A DNA stretch of 64,000 nt from Phascolomyces articulosus (taxonomy: Eukaryota; Mucoromycota; Mucoromycetes; Mucorales; Lichtheimiaceae), in NCBI GenBank assembly GCA_025677815.1, contig JAIXMP010000024.1:124001-188000 (forward strand), in the 5' to 3' direction. Under the pieces are notes generated by a model, which made no database searches, was not told the origin of the DNA, and was given only the letters and a program-made list of their open reading frames with translations. A program made the translations under genes and the position numbers. Positions 46,166 to 57,713 of this stretch are shown in pieces. Numbering within the stretch: position 1 is the stretch's first letter; each line of letters starts with the position of its first letter.

Positions 46166-48578
46166 ATGCAAGCTTCCAGTAGTGCAGATCTGGCGACACT
46201 CGTCTCACCAGAAGAGGAAAATAATCCTACGATTCGACATGGTAAAGATGATCTTGATGAACAAACCCCGCTATTAGGTCGTCAAGATCGTACCAAGAAG
46301 AAACGCCAAGCTTCTGAATGGTATGCAATCATTCCATTATTTTTTATCATGTTTTCAGCTGCGTAAGTTTTTTTTTTTTTTTTCAAATCTTATTTATTCA
46401 TAGTTTCATTTGCATAAAACTAAAATTTATCTATAATGATCATTATAATAGAGCATTTTATCCTGCACAACTTCAGTTTTATACTGAGATCTTTTGTCGA
46501 AGGTATTTTATTTTATATAGTAACAGATCAAATGAGAAAAAGAACTCATCAAACGTTACACGATTTGTAACATTTTTATAACCTGTGATTTTTTTTTCTT
46601 TTGATTTTTAGATATTATGATACTGAACTTGAAGATCATGGTCTCTTGGATCAAGGTGAGATACCCAATAACTGTTCTATTCCCGAAATTCAAGAAGGAG
46701 TTGCTGCTGCAACAGCGGTTATTCAATTATTAAACTATGGAACGAGTAAGTTAGAAATCATATATCGAATAACAAGAAGTATATAACATGGATCGTTATC
46801 ATCATCATTGTCCTCTCTATATACATATGGGTGGGGGGACAGGAAGAATTAAATTCTCCTGTGTACATTTACCAGGGTAACTGCAACCCTGGTAACTTTA
46901 TTCCGTCCTATTTAATTATTATTGTTCCTTTTGTTCTTTTTTAATATCATCATTATGATTTAGCCTTCTTTACTGTTAGCTATTATGGTCATATAGCCGA
47001 TTCAAAAAGCCGTAAACGCGTCATGGTTACATCCTCATTAGGGTTATTCTTATTACTTGCATGTAATGCAGCAACAGCTCATCTCTATCAATATGTTGGC
47101 ATTTCATTATTATTTATTGGTCCATTTTTACGTGGTCTTCTTGCTGGCGATAGTGGTCTTATGGTGGCTGTTCAAGCATATATTTCTGATTGTACTACTG
47201 TTGCGAAAAGGTACATAGTTTTTTTTTTGACTGTCAAAAATCTTTGATTTTTTGCTTTCATGGCATCAAGACACTAAATCAAAAAAAAATGACATTATAT
47301 TTTTTTAATATATATATAGAACAACTGCATTTGGATATATGATGGCATCCATGTTATGTGGTGTGATGGTTGGTTCGTATCATAGATTTATCTATTTTAC
47401 TTTTGATTTTAAAAAGAAAAAAAAAAGGTATTGTCACTTCATCTTTTTTTTATTAAGTAATATTCCATTTTATTCTATATAGGTGCCAATGCATCCAGTA
47501 TTATTATCAAGGTGATTTTGACATTTTTTTTTCGCCAAGATACTAAAGAAGAAAGAAGAGAGAGAAAAAAAACCACTAACGTAATAGTTGATATAAATGA
47601 TATGATAGGCAACCAATGGTAATCTTATGAGTCCACTCTATATGGGCTGTAGTATCTTGATCTTTGTCATGATTTTTTTTGCCGTCATTCCTGAATCAGA
47701 ACACGATACTACACAACAACATAAACAAAAACCATTTTTGGATCAAATCAATGTGTACAAATCCATTCAACAATTGATAGCGATTAAACCCATTCATGGA
47801 AGACGTTATACATTACCTTTGATTGCCTTGGCTCAATTCTTGATGGCTGTCATGGCTATGCCACCTATTTTACTTTACGCCATGCTTGAATTTGGTTGGA
47901 CAGCCTATGAAGGAGGTTACTATATCAGTTTCATGTCGTTTTTACGATTTTTGCAAATGATGGTAATTTTCCCTCTATTGACCAAACTATTCATGAAATC
48001 TGGTGAAGTGGCTCAATGGAAATTTAATATTTGGGTTGCACGTGTTGGTGCTTTCTTTGAAGTCGTGGTCATGTTTGGCATTGCTGTTTCTTCCAATGCG
48101 CCTGAATTCATGTTGGCTACTATTATTGGATCATTTTCCATTTTAGGTCAACCTGCTATTCGAACTCTTTTAACAACTACAGTAGCACCTGAAGATGTAG
48201 GTCAAGTTCTTAGTGCTATGGCAGTTTTGGATGCTCTTGCTTGTATGTATTATTTACTATCATATTTATGATTTATCGGTTGGAAACATGTCAAAAAAAA
48301 CCAGTAGAAGAGAGGAGATGAATTTATAAATTGGTCCAAAAAAGAACAACAAAGTATATTGAAACATTAACAAACTATTTTATAACACAACAAATTTAGG
48401 GTTAATTGCACAATTCGGCTTGAATGCGCTTTATGGTGCTACAGTCACATTCATGCCATCCATGACTTTTGTCGTTTGTGGTTCTGTTGGTATCACTGCT
48501 CTTTTGGCTATTCTTCTTGCTCGTCATCAACCAACGCAATCATCCAATAATAACGATCAAGTAGTTGTGAATGCGTAG
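46166..48578 (+). CDS. MFS transporter with N-terminal dileucine-type sorting motif
   Basis: Major facilitator of unknown substrate. Eight exons: 46166-46362, 46452-46502, 46612-46745, 46964-47210, 47320-47372, 47483-47511, 47609-48242, 48400-48578; 507 aa, in phase. The cytosolic head carries DEQTPLLGR, an acidic dileucine motif that in eukaryotes directs proteins to endosome, vacuole or lysosome. TM1 IIPLFFIMFSAAAFYPAQLQ, then a Cys-containing luminal loop (FCRRYYDTELEDHG...NNCSIPEI), then YGHIADSKSRKRVMV, the loop 2-3 motif GxxADxxxRKxxM of the superfamily. About twelve spans in total, with a central loop (ESEHDTTQQHKQKPFLDQIN). The long luminal loop and layout suggest the SLC46/HIAT-type branch, tentatively. 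The intron after 47372 uses the unusual donor GTTCGT; an alternative donor GTGTGA upstream also keeps frame but removes four residues. Confidence 0.85.
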
Positions 48579-48861
48579 TAGAGAGAAAGAAAAAACAACA
48601 ACAACCTTATTCCCCCTTTTTTTTGTGTGTGTGTGTTGCTTCTTTTTTTTTCGTATCGTTTATATATATATATAATTAATTAATTAATATGTCTTTGTAA
48701 TAACTCAAAACAACAAAGCTTGTAAATGTACATAAAAAATATATGAAGAAATAATAATAAAAAAAAAGAGAGAGAAAGAATTTGTATATGCTGCCTTCTT
48801 TTTTTTAAAAAAAAATAATATGTAGTTTTGTTATATGGAAAATAGAAGAGTTATAAATTTG
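48579..48861. other. Convergent 3' intergenic region
   Basis: 283 bp with a GT run (48624-48634), (TA)n and TTAA repeats, and a T10A9 junction at 48798-48816. Shared 3' UTR space; no feature. Confidence 0.5.
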
Positions 48862-49563
48862 TCAAGTTGTAGTTGGCACCAGAGTTATTCGGATAGTGTT
48901 CGTTGTCACTGTCGCACTCACCCTAAGAAGACTGCTACTACTACTCATACTGTTATAATAACTACTACTGATGGATGGTGTGGGTATTACAGAACTTGTA
49001 GTCGTACCGGTTAATTCATCCTTGGCACTCAATGCTTTGCCAAGACCAATCAATATAAAGGCAAGAGCAAGTAAAGTACCCACAGTAATCATAAATATGG
49101 CAACAAGACAACTTTTTGCCGATCTACGTTGTGGAGGAGATGGGGAAGAAGAAGAAGAACCATTTTCTTGATTTAATGATTGATCATTTTGATTTAAATA
49201 AAAACGACCTGTATGTTCTTCATCACGATGTTCATTTTCTTCATCGACAGCCGTTGATACAGGTGATGGAGGTTGTTCTCGTTCTTTTTCATCATATTCT
49301 TGTTCAGGTTGACGATCCTGCGCAACCGTTGCTGTGTTACCATGCATTGCATTGGAAACCCGACGAAATAACTGTGTAAAAGCGGAACCACTGCCACTCG
49401 AGGAGGAAGATCCAGCTTGTTTTTGTTCTTCAAGAGAACGAGTCATGTCAATCGTACTGGAAAGTGGAGGAACACCATCGGAAGCACAAGGAGATATGAC
49501 ATCGTGAATCTCGGACGATGGCCACTGGTATGAAACTTGCGATGACTTTGTGTCTGGATGCAT
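48862..49563 (-). CDS. Single-pass membrane protein, Ser-rich, function unknown (233 aa)
   Basis: Single exon. Family not recognised. The N-terminal 160 residues are hydrophilic and Ser/Glu/Gln-rich, with one amphipathic stretch (SAFTQLFRRVSNAMHG) that could bind membrane or a partner. A basic RRSAKS precedes one strong transmembrane segment CLVAIFMITVGTLLALAFIL. The last 55 residues are Ser/Thr/Tyr-rich and would be luminal or extracellular, probably O-glycosylated. Positive residues just before the span favour N-terminus inside. Start at 49563 is chosen because the in-frame ATG at 49623 would add a hydrophobic, Lys-rich stretch that looks like translated leader sequence. Convergent with the MFS gene. 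Confidence 0.6.
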   Translation of the reverse strand: MHPDTKSSQVSYQWPSSEIHDVISPCASDGVPPLSSTIDMTRSLEEQKQAGSSSSSGSGSAFTQLFRRVSNAMHGNTATVAQDRQPEQEYDEKEREQPPSPVSTAVDEENEHRDEEHTGRFYLNQNDQSLNQENGSSSSSPSPPQRRSAKSCLVAIFMITVGTLLALAFILIGLGKALSAKDELTGTTTSSVIPTPSISSSYYNSMSSSSSLLRVSATVTTNTIRITLVPTTT

Positions 49564-52417
49564 GTCAAGGAAAATGAATGGAACTTTTTTTTTCAAAATT
49601 TCAAAGAGAATAATAAATAACAAAATGGAGGTACAATCACAAGAATGTCTCTATGACTCTAGTATAACACACACACACACACACACACAAATTATTTTGA
49701 TAATACAAAGCTAAGGAGAGAAAGAGAAAAGAAGTAAAATAATGAGAAAAGGTAGGTTTTTTCTTCTTCTTTCTATGTATATGTGTAATAGAGAAATATA
49801 TGTAAAGGAATAGACGTTATTCTGAAGGAGAATGGAAGGATAGAAAGAGAGAGACAAGATTGGGGAAAGATGAAAGACGTGAATAAGAAGAAGATTTAGT
49901 ATTAGAAAGAATACAAGGACCGGATAGATAGATTCATACATACAAATACATAGTCGATGACAAAAAAGAAAGTTACATGGTTATTTTAAAGATTAAAAAA
50001 AAACTGGGTAAATATCGGCTTCAAAACCATCCTAGTCAGTCCAAACAATAACGCGCAAAAAGAAATAAAAGAAAAGAAGAAAAGGGAAAACAGATGCATT
50101 TTCAAGACCGAGAAAGGGACCGATCAAATAATTATTGATTATTTCAAGCCAAACGGCTAGGTCCCCGAAATTGGAAACTTAAGATGTTACTATTACTATA
50201 CTCACATCCCCTTACCAACTATTTGTTTTTTTAGACGATATTCAAACAGTTTCCAATTTACGTAATTAATAGAAGAGAAACAACCTTTTTTCTTTTCATT
50301 CAAATGGATCGACAAGAAGAGAGATATATTCATCTATGTAATTCAATATAAATATATATAAACTGATAATAATAATAATATATGCAAACGATCGAGAGGC
50401 TGATCCTTATTTATGAAATTTGAGTTATTGTCTCTCTCCTTTTCTATTAGACACTCTTTATATATAACTTGATACATTCCCAGTTTTGTGTTGTGGGAAA
50501 TGGAAATTTATTATCCTCCCGAAAAAAAAAAGCTTGTTGTTAGATAGTATAACCAAAAAAGAGTGTTGTCGATCAGAAATTAATAAAAATAAAATTACTA
50601 ATTTGAAGAATATACTTCATTTAAATCAAAAACATCAAAAAAATAAAATAAGCCTTGACTCCTTTCATTTCAAGGAATAATAATTGCTATTAGTATTACT
50701 ATCATCCTATATAGAGATATGTAAAAAAAAAATGGTGCCATAGCATATGGAATTCCACATTATATACAAAGGAGAAAAGGGTTGGGGGAGGAGTGAAGGA
50801 GTAGAAGAAGAAGTAGGAGAAAGAGGAAAGCTAGGAGGTTGTTATTCCAATGTTGTTTTTTATACGGTAATTCAAAGTACGTATGAAATGAAAGGAAGGG
50901 GGGGGAGAGAAAAAGAAAGATAAAGAGTTTAATATTATGGGTGCGCTGAAATAGATACGTTCATAATATAATTGTCTATGATGATGAATGGATACGTAAG
51001 CGAAGGAAATTTGGATGTAATCTATTCTTTTATTGCCAAGTGATCTAATTAAGTTCAACTCGTCATCATCCTATTGAATATAAACGATAGTTATTTATGA
51101 TCGACAATGCACAACAGGGGATAAAAGATACATATTTGATCAATATTTTGGTTATAATGGGACACTGAAGTTACAGACAAAAACTTTATTAAAGATAAAA
51201 ATGATGCCAAAATTGTAGCAAAAATGAGTGAATAATAAGAAATGACCAAAAAAAAAGTATCTCTTTTGTCCCTATCTCTGTATTATTTCCAAAGGATGAT
51301 TGATTGTATGACCCCATATTATTACTTACTAGTATACTTATTATATTATTATTATTATTAATTAAATAAAATATGCATATGAAAAAGGTACTATTATTTC
51401 GCCATATAAGATTTGATGCAAATCCAGCCACAATCACCTGTCGGCTTTAGAGTTAAAATCTCCTAATGCATCTCTGTTTTCTTTTACGTAAAACTATGTT
51501 TATTAATTTATATACACCGGTAAAATAAAAAGCAATCGCTGGATTTTTTTTATTAATATTATTATTTGCATATGCGCACATACAAAGAAAAAGAAAAATA
51601 CTATAAAAAAGAAAGAATGTAAAAGAAAGCAGCAGTAGAAATAATAATAAAACTAACTGCAGTTGTAAAAATGTAATGGATCTATAGCACAAGTGAGGAG
51701 AGAGAAAAAGGGATGTTATGAGTGAGAGTGTATTTTTTGGGGGGGTGAAACATAGAGAATAAGGATAAACTATATCAAGAACAAATAAACATGTCAAAAA
51801 AATAATGATAATAATCTAATTATTCAGAATATTATGTCTTTTTTTTTGAATAGTAAGTAATGCATGAGAAAGATATATATAATAAGAATGGATGATGAAT
51901 GGTGTGTGAATAAAGTACAAGTAAAAAAGAGATAAAAATATAATGGTATCTGTGTGTGTGTTTTTGTTGGCTTGCCATGTTAGACCCTGCATAATAAATA
52001 AGATGATATATAATGAAAAATAAGGAGAGACCAATTCAATACATCCTGTTGAAGGTGAATGAAAAAGAAGATGGATGATGAAAGCAACAGTAAGCAGTAA
52101 AAGAATGAAGCTGAATAAAACGTGTGATCAAATATTGACCAACAAGTAAAAACAAAAAGGCATATGGTCGCGTAATAGTAGAAATAGAAGAATAAAAAGA
52201 AAGGGCCCAGAGAGAAAAAGAAAATAAAGGAGGAAAAAAAAAGATAATGGAATGAAAAAGAAGGTGGTGACGAACCCATTTTTTTTTAAAAAAAAAAAAG
52301 AGAGAGGGGAAAAGAATTTATAACACGAGGTGATCCATAGAGCCGGAAATTACTCCCGGAAAGTAAAAACAAAAAAGAAATAAGTTGTCAAAAAAAAAAA
52401 AAGAATGTTGAATTGAA
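49564..52417. other. 2.9-kb gene-poor region
   Basis: AT-rich with strong A/G strand asymmetry on the plus strand over several stretches (49705-49900, 50765-50930, 51590-51790, 52180-52320). Minus-strand frames here are the C/T-rich complements (Ser/Phe/Leu strings) and are rejected. An AC microsatellite lies at 49665-49689 and a T10A12 junction near 52279-52300. No gene or RNA recognised. Confidence 0.5.
49665..49689. repeat. (AC)n microsatellite
   Basis: About twelve AC units, roughly 100 bp upstream (minus-strand sense) of the single-pass protein gene. Confidence 0.9.
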
Positions 52418-53320
52418 TTATTTTGTTGATTTTTTTGATAATGTGGATATTATATTAGAGGTTGAAGAAGTAGTAGTAGTAGTGGTAGGTTGTTGCTTTG
52501 TCTTTGGGGTAGAAGGACTTGAAGAAGAAGAAGCAATGGTGACTGTTGTTGTTGCTGGTGTTTGTGGTGAACGAAAGGTACTAATTTCATCATCCAAACG
52601 ACGAAGATTACGTTCAAGATGACGAACTTGAGCCTTGAGATCATCATAGGCAATACTGAGTTCACGGTCCACATCATCCAAATGTTCTTCAGTGGCTGTT
52701 TCCAAAGGTTGAATAGTGAATGCATTACGAAGTGAATGGAATACAATATCGATAGTCGCCCATTCATCTCGTAAATGATGTAGATCATCCTCAATACTGG
52801 TTACAGTGGCGACATCTTGTGAAACATTGGATGAAATTGAAGAATTAGAATGTTGTTGTTGCAATGGTTGACGTTGTTGCTGATGTTGAAGTGATTGACG
52901 ACGACGTGGTTGTGGTTGCTGTTGCTGTTGTTGTTGTTCTCTTCTACTACCATTTCCACCACTACCACCACCTGTACTTGGGTGTTGTAATTGTTGTTGT
53001 TGTTGTTGAGATAATCTTCTACGATTGGTAGTGGTAGCTGTTTGTCGAGTGGATGTGGTAGAGCGACGGCGTGGTAACATACTAGCTCGTGATGGTTGCT
53101 GTTGTTGATTATGACACAGACGTTTCTTGCGAGATAATTCGTAAGAGGACGTTTGATGATAAATACTTCGTTTCTTGTTGGGTTTAGAAGAAAGAGTGGT
53201 TGTCGAAGGACTGTCGACAATCAAGCATGTATCGGTACGATGCCAATCAGTACGTGGTAACGCGAGGGGTCCCGAATCCTGATAATGAAAATGTAATGGA
53301 ATGAAGCAAGCGATATCCAT
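52418..53320 (-). CDS. Gln/Ser/Thr-rich protein with a predicted coiled coil, function unknown (300 aa)
   Basis: Single exon. No named family recognised. The first 35 residues (MDIACFIPLHFHYQDSGPLA...) are non-repetitive. They are followed by a long basic, Gln-rich stretch (35-185) with several poly-Q runs and Arg clusters (RRRSTT, NRRRLS, PRRRQS), a likely nucleic-acid-binding or nuclear context. Residues about 195-265 are helical with heptad character: TSIEDDLHHLRDEWATIDIV, then DDVDRELSIAYDDLKAQVRH and LERNLRRLDDEIS, a probable coiled coil. The tail is Thr/Ser-rich. I start at ATG 53320, since upstream in frame is hydrophobic leader-type sequence. The coiled coil is the only part I would expect to be conserved. 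Confidence 0.55.
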   Translation of the reverse strand: MDIACFIPLHFHYQDSGPLALPRTDWHRTDTCLIVDSPSTTTLSSKPNKKRSIYHQTSSYELSRKKRLCHNQQQQPSRASMLPRRRSTTSTRQTATTTNRRRLSQQQQQQLQHPSTGGGSGGNGSRREQQQQQQQPQPRRRQSLQHQQQRQPLQQQHSNSSISSNVSQDVATVTSIEDDLHHLRDEWATIDIVFHSLRNAFTIQPLETATEEHLDDVDRELSIAYDDLKAQVRHLERNLRRLDDEISTFRSPQTPATTTVTIASSSSSPSTPKTKQQPTTTTTTSSTSNIISTLSKKSTK

Positions 53321-56312
53321 ACGGTGATGAATTTCAAAAAGAAAAAAATAAAAAGAATTTGAAGTATAAAAAAAAATGAAAATGAAAGGGGGGAAGGATA
53401 AGGGTTTTTGTCTAGTTAAAATAGTATTAATTATAAGTAATAGATAAAAAACTATCAATAACTAAAACCCAAGATTGAAGTGGAATGAAATAGATAGATA
53501 TTTATATATGAAATGATAATATTATATAAATATAATAAAAGAAGGGAGAGAGTATATTTATATTTGTATATATTAATAATAATAATAAAAAGGCTAGGAT
53601 TGTTGGGTGGTAGAAGAAGAAGAAGTGTGCAGTGAAGAAAGGAAGAGAGAAAGGAAAAAGAAAGACACAATTTTTCGTTTTCCCTTGATTTGAAGAATAG
53701 GTCCTATATATCCTGATGTAGAAAAAATCTGTTTTTGTCCGTTTTAAACACGCAACTTGCATATATATGCAATAATAAGAGAGAGAGATATCGTTCAAAA
53801 AAAAAGATCATATATTATCAAGCCACATCGAGTGTTTCCTCTTCTTCTTCCTATATATGCACTTTCCCAGGTATATACTATATAATAATAATATATAATG
53901 GAATACCTCCTTGCTAGACTCTTTTTGGGGGTGTGAGTTTAGGAAGGAGTTTGTGGTTGCTGCAGTGTACATATTATAAAAAAAAAATTAAAGTGTGATG
54001 ATTCGCCAAGCCAGTCCATCTGCCGTGGCGTCAAACGCCTCAGTCTAAAATGGACCCTGAAATTTTTATATACTCCTCTTCTCTTCTTACTTGGTCTTTT
54101 TTACTCTTAATCTCGTCCTCCCTCTCCTCCTCTTCCTCCCCCCAAAAAAAAATGCTCCACTTTTTTTTTATTTCCACCTCCCGCGTTTTTTTTTTATTCT
54201 TTTCTTTTCACCTAATATACATTTCCCCTGTGCATGCAATTCTCTTTACATAAACGGTGTATCGTCCGCAATATCCTAATACTCTATACTCGTGATAAAT
54301 ACTAATCTCTTTTAGTAGTATCGAACACAACCTCCTAGGTGTGTGTGTTTCCCCTTCCCCTTTGTTTTATTATATATCATTCGATACTACTATGACTATG
54401 AGTATATAACTATTTTTTTTTTATTTTTACGATTCAATCCAATTTTATATTATATCATTCATCATCATAATTGTCCATTCAATCTATCTATCAAAAAAAA
54501 AAGAACATGAAGAGAGAGAGACGACACGAGATAACTCCTTTTGTTTATTGTTTTTTTTTTAAACTAGTAAGGTTTTCTAGCTTTTGTAATACTGTTTCTC
54601 ATTAAATAATCAAATATGATCCATTTTCAATCTGATCATTTAATCCTACATACATGAATAACATTCCCGTATCAATTCAATTAAAGATGACTCTTTATCC
54701 TGTCAACTTATTTAGAAATGCACGTGTATATACTATACAGGTGTGATGATGTATTTTTAATTTTTTATGCGCGGTCAATAAGTATGTAATGGTAATTCAT
54801 AAACCTTGACAAATTTTTACCCTTCACTCAATGGGATACATAATGCAAAAACGGGGGAGTATAATGTCTATCAATCCTTTTCTATTTGTAACCTATATAA
54901 TCATGCTAGATCGGTGAAAGTCCAAAGAATATATAATAAAATCATTTACTATTTTCCATAAATTTGTCAATATGCGTTATTATCTTTGGTCATCTTCGGG
55001 CATGCTCTCTGATATAATCATGATACTTCCTGTAATATTATATAATGACATAAGCCAAACATAATGTAAACAATAAGCCAAAAATGAGATCAGCTTTTAT
55101 GTAACATCAATTGCCTAATTAGGAATAACGTTGTTGTAAGCCAAGATCTTAAACGAAAAAGATCTTAGAGCCACAGTGAGGCGGACTTGAATCGGATTGC
55201 CTAGTAGGGAATAGTATGCTTTATTATTTTTCACAAGAAACGAAAAAGGAGAAAAAGTTGGGGGGAGGGGAAGACTTCTGTAAGTAATATGGATATATTA
55301 CTGTAAAAAAGAGCCAAGGAAAAAAAAAACTCAAAAAAACCCCGCCACAGTAGTTTTTTTTTTTTATGTTGTCGTTTAATAGACAGAAAAGGAATTCATA
55401 TTTTACATGATGAATTTGAGGCGTTTGTTTTGTTTTCGTCTTAATGTTATGTATACATTGAATAAGAAGGGAAAAAAAAGGAAGAGGAACGAGATCTCTC
55501 TTACATTAGGTCTATTTGGGCGAGTGAGAAGGGGAGGTGGGGGTGGTTGGTAGTGTGGTGTGGTGTGGAGGAGGTGGTTGGTGTTGAGGCACATCAGTTT
55601 TAACTAACAAGGTTTATTAAGTTTTGGCTGATGTGCATTTCTTCGTCAAAAGTGCCACACTTGTTTAAATGTATCGTGGCGGGATTTGGCTAGTTAATAT
55701 CGATTATTGAAATAATGTACTATGTATGTTGTGATAGTGATCTTAAAAATGCACCCATTTCATGCATGTTTGGGCTTTGTTTACGCTAAATGTTAACACT
55801 AGAGAAAGCCGGAACAACCGAACGGGAATGATCCGGTTGACGGGATTTTCGTTTCCTTTTCTCACACTCCATATGCATCTATGTATACATAAAAAATGTA
55901 TGGTAAACTAAATCCTTAATATCTCTCTCTCTCTTATATGCGTCATCAGCCACGAGCTGCAGATTTCTTATGATGGCTGATGCAGCTCAATTCATAATCT
56001 TCCCATGAACAGAAAACTAAAACCAATCAATTGCCATATGAAGAATTAATGATTGTAGATAAAAATTATGAAATAAATGGAAATATTTTCATTATTCTTA
56101 TTATGAAAGATAAATTGTTAATATTGACTTTATATATTATGTAACTCCCCAATGATAGATCTACCATTTGCATATTATAAAAAACATAAACATTTATTAA
56201 TTGTTGTTATGATTTTTCTTTATGAGACATGTAAAATGATATTCTTGAATGATTGAATGCCTATTATGGATGGATGGATGGATGAATGGATTGAGACTGA
56301 TGGATACATAGA
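53321..56312. other. 3-kb gene-poor region
   Basis: Promoter side of the coiled-coil gene, then AT-rich sequence to the 3' end of CKS1. No gene is supported; frames around 54050-54279 and 55403-55594 are pyrimidine-rich. At 55140-55205 a tRNA-Ser-like anticodon arm (GGCGGACTTGAATC) occurs without a matching T arm. At 55944-55988 two pairs of complementary segments are interleaved (own entry). ATGGATGG repeats lie at 56266-56290. Confidence 0.45.
55944..55988. other. Interleaved inverted repeats, possible pseudoknot
   Basis: CATCAGCC (55944-55951) is complementary to GGCTGATG (55975-55982), and GAGCTGC (55954-55960) to GCAGCTC (55982-55988). The order A-B-A'-B' is that of an H-type pseudoknot if transcribed. 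The two right-hand arms share base 55982. It could equally be paired protein-binding sites in DNA. Confidence 0.25.
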
Positions 56313-57713
56313 TTATGGTTTCTGTCTCTTGGCAGCTCGTGTTGCATTATTTGCTACTACCATATTTCGATTTTTATCTTCGTTTCCTCCTTGTTCTCGC
56401 TTTCGACGTCTCATTCGTTCCTAGAGACATATAATATTCAATGTAAATAAAGCTGCAAAAAAAAAAAAAGATGCTTGTTTGATTTTCCCCCTTCTATCTC
56501 TCCCTTCCCCCCCAAATTTCATAATTTGTGTGTGAAAAAAAAAACTAACTTGTTTTTCTTCATTTTTAAGTTGTTCTTCAATTCCCTTAAACTCTCGTCG
56601 GAAAAGCAGAATGTGGGGTTCAGGTGCTATATTATATTATGTTATATATGATATGTTTTATTACCCCCCCCGGATTCCCGAATTTAATAAACCATTATCA
56701 TCGTCTTCATTATCAAGTTTTCAATCCAAATATCATTATTATACTTACCATGTATCATATAATGTTTCCATTGAGGTTCTTGTTCAACTCCAAGACTTTT
56801 CCACTCTTCATGACTTAATAAACCAAAGTGTGGTAACCATCGTGATATAGTCTTTGGTAACTTTACATGCCTTTATTTTTTTTTATCATTATGCATTCAT
56901 ACAAAAAAAAAAGTAAATAGCATCATGATCCATTATTAAAATGTTTAATTATTATCTTCCCCGGCCCCTTTCCTTATCCTTAACCTACTCCATTTTATCA
57001 TACATCATTACATTATCACCAATCATACTAATTCATTGCATTCTCCTCCCTTTCCTCCTCCCCCAACACATCATCCCAATGTTCTTTTGATTCTTACTTG
57101 TATGCAAAGCTGTCATCTAATTCGTTCAAATCCAATCGATAACAAAAAAAAAGAACAATGGTTAGAGCGAAAAACCTATATCTATGTATGTGTTCCTTAT
57201 TTTTCCGAAAAAAAAACCTGTTTCATTCCCAAAAAAAACCATCCATCCATTCCTACATCCACTGCATATGCTCACGTTGCCATTCCATTGTTATTTTTTT
57301 AAGCATGAATGAATTACGTTACCATAATAATAACTTGAATAATAGATTTCGGATTTGTGCGTCTCAATATCCTTTAAACGTTGTCGTGCTTCTTGTTCTA
57401 ATTCTTCTTTTGTTTTTTCTCGTGGTTTTTGTTCTTGTTCCTGTTTTTGTTGTTGTTGAAGTTGATTTTGTTGTTCTTGTTGTTGAAGTTGTTGAAGTTG
57501 TTGCTGTTTCTGTTTTTGGCGCAGTAGTTTTTGTTGTTCTTTTGTTTGTAATCGTGAATCATGTTTTGTTTGATCTGATGTATTTAGTGTTGGTGGTAAT
57601 GTGGGTCTCTTTTGTGTGCTCAAGCGTTTCATCATTTCTTTTAACGGATCCTTAGTGTCATTGGGATCAGCAGCAAAGGGATCTGGGAATAATTCTTCTG
57701 GATTTAATGGCAT
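56313..57713 (-). CDS. CKS1: CDK regulatory subunit CKS1 with Gln-rich N-terminal extension
   Basis: CKS proteins bind cyclin-dependent kinase and phospho-targets, directing multisite phosphorylation and SCF recognition. Minus-strand exons 57323-57713, 57098-57116, 56749-56870, 56550-56626, 56313-56420; 238 aa, in phase. The CKS fold is residues about 121-195: SEIYYSSYYYDDSFAYKHVK, LPKTISRWLP, LLSHEEWKSLGVEQE, WKHYMIH, then APEPHILLFRRE, which holds the HxPEPH hinge and phosphate-binding residues (one change, A for R before PEPH). Exon 2 is a 19-nt micro-exon encoding DDSFAYK, required to restore the conserved Y-DD-Y-Y-HV sequence. Odd: about 120 extra N-terminal residues, dominated by Gln (QQQLQQLQQQEQQNQLQQQQ), and a basic 40-residue tail. 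Usual CKS length is 80-150; yeast Cks1 has its poly-Q at the other end. Confidence 0.92.

Noticed and set aside
52450..53220. Alternative minus-strand frames (114 and 139 codons) inside the Gln-rich gene
   Set aside because: They are frame-shifted readings of CAA/CAG repeats (poly-Asn/Leu shadows).
57158..57655. 165-codon plus-strand frame opposite the CKS1 gene
   Set aside because: Val/Leu strings are the antisense of the Gln-coding run.
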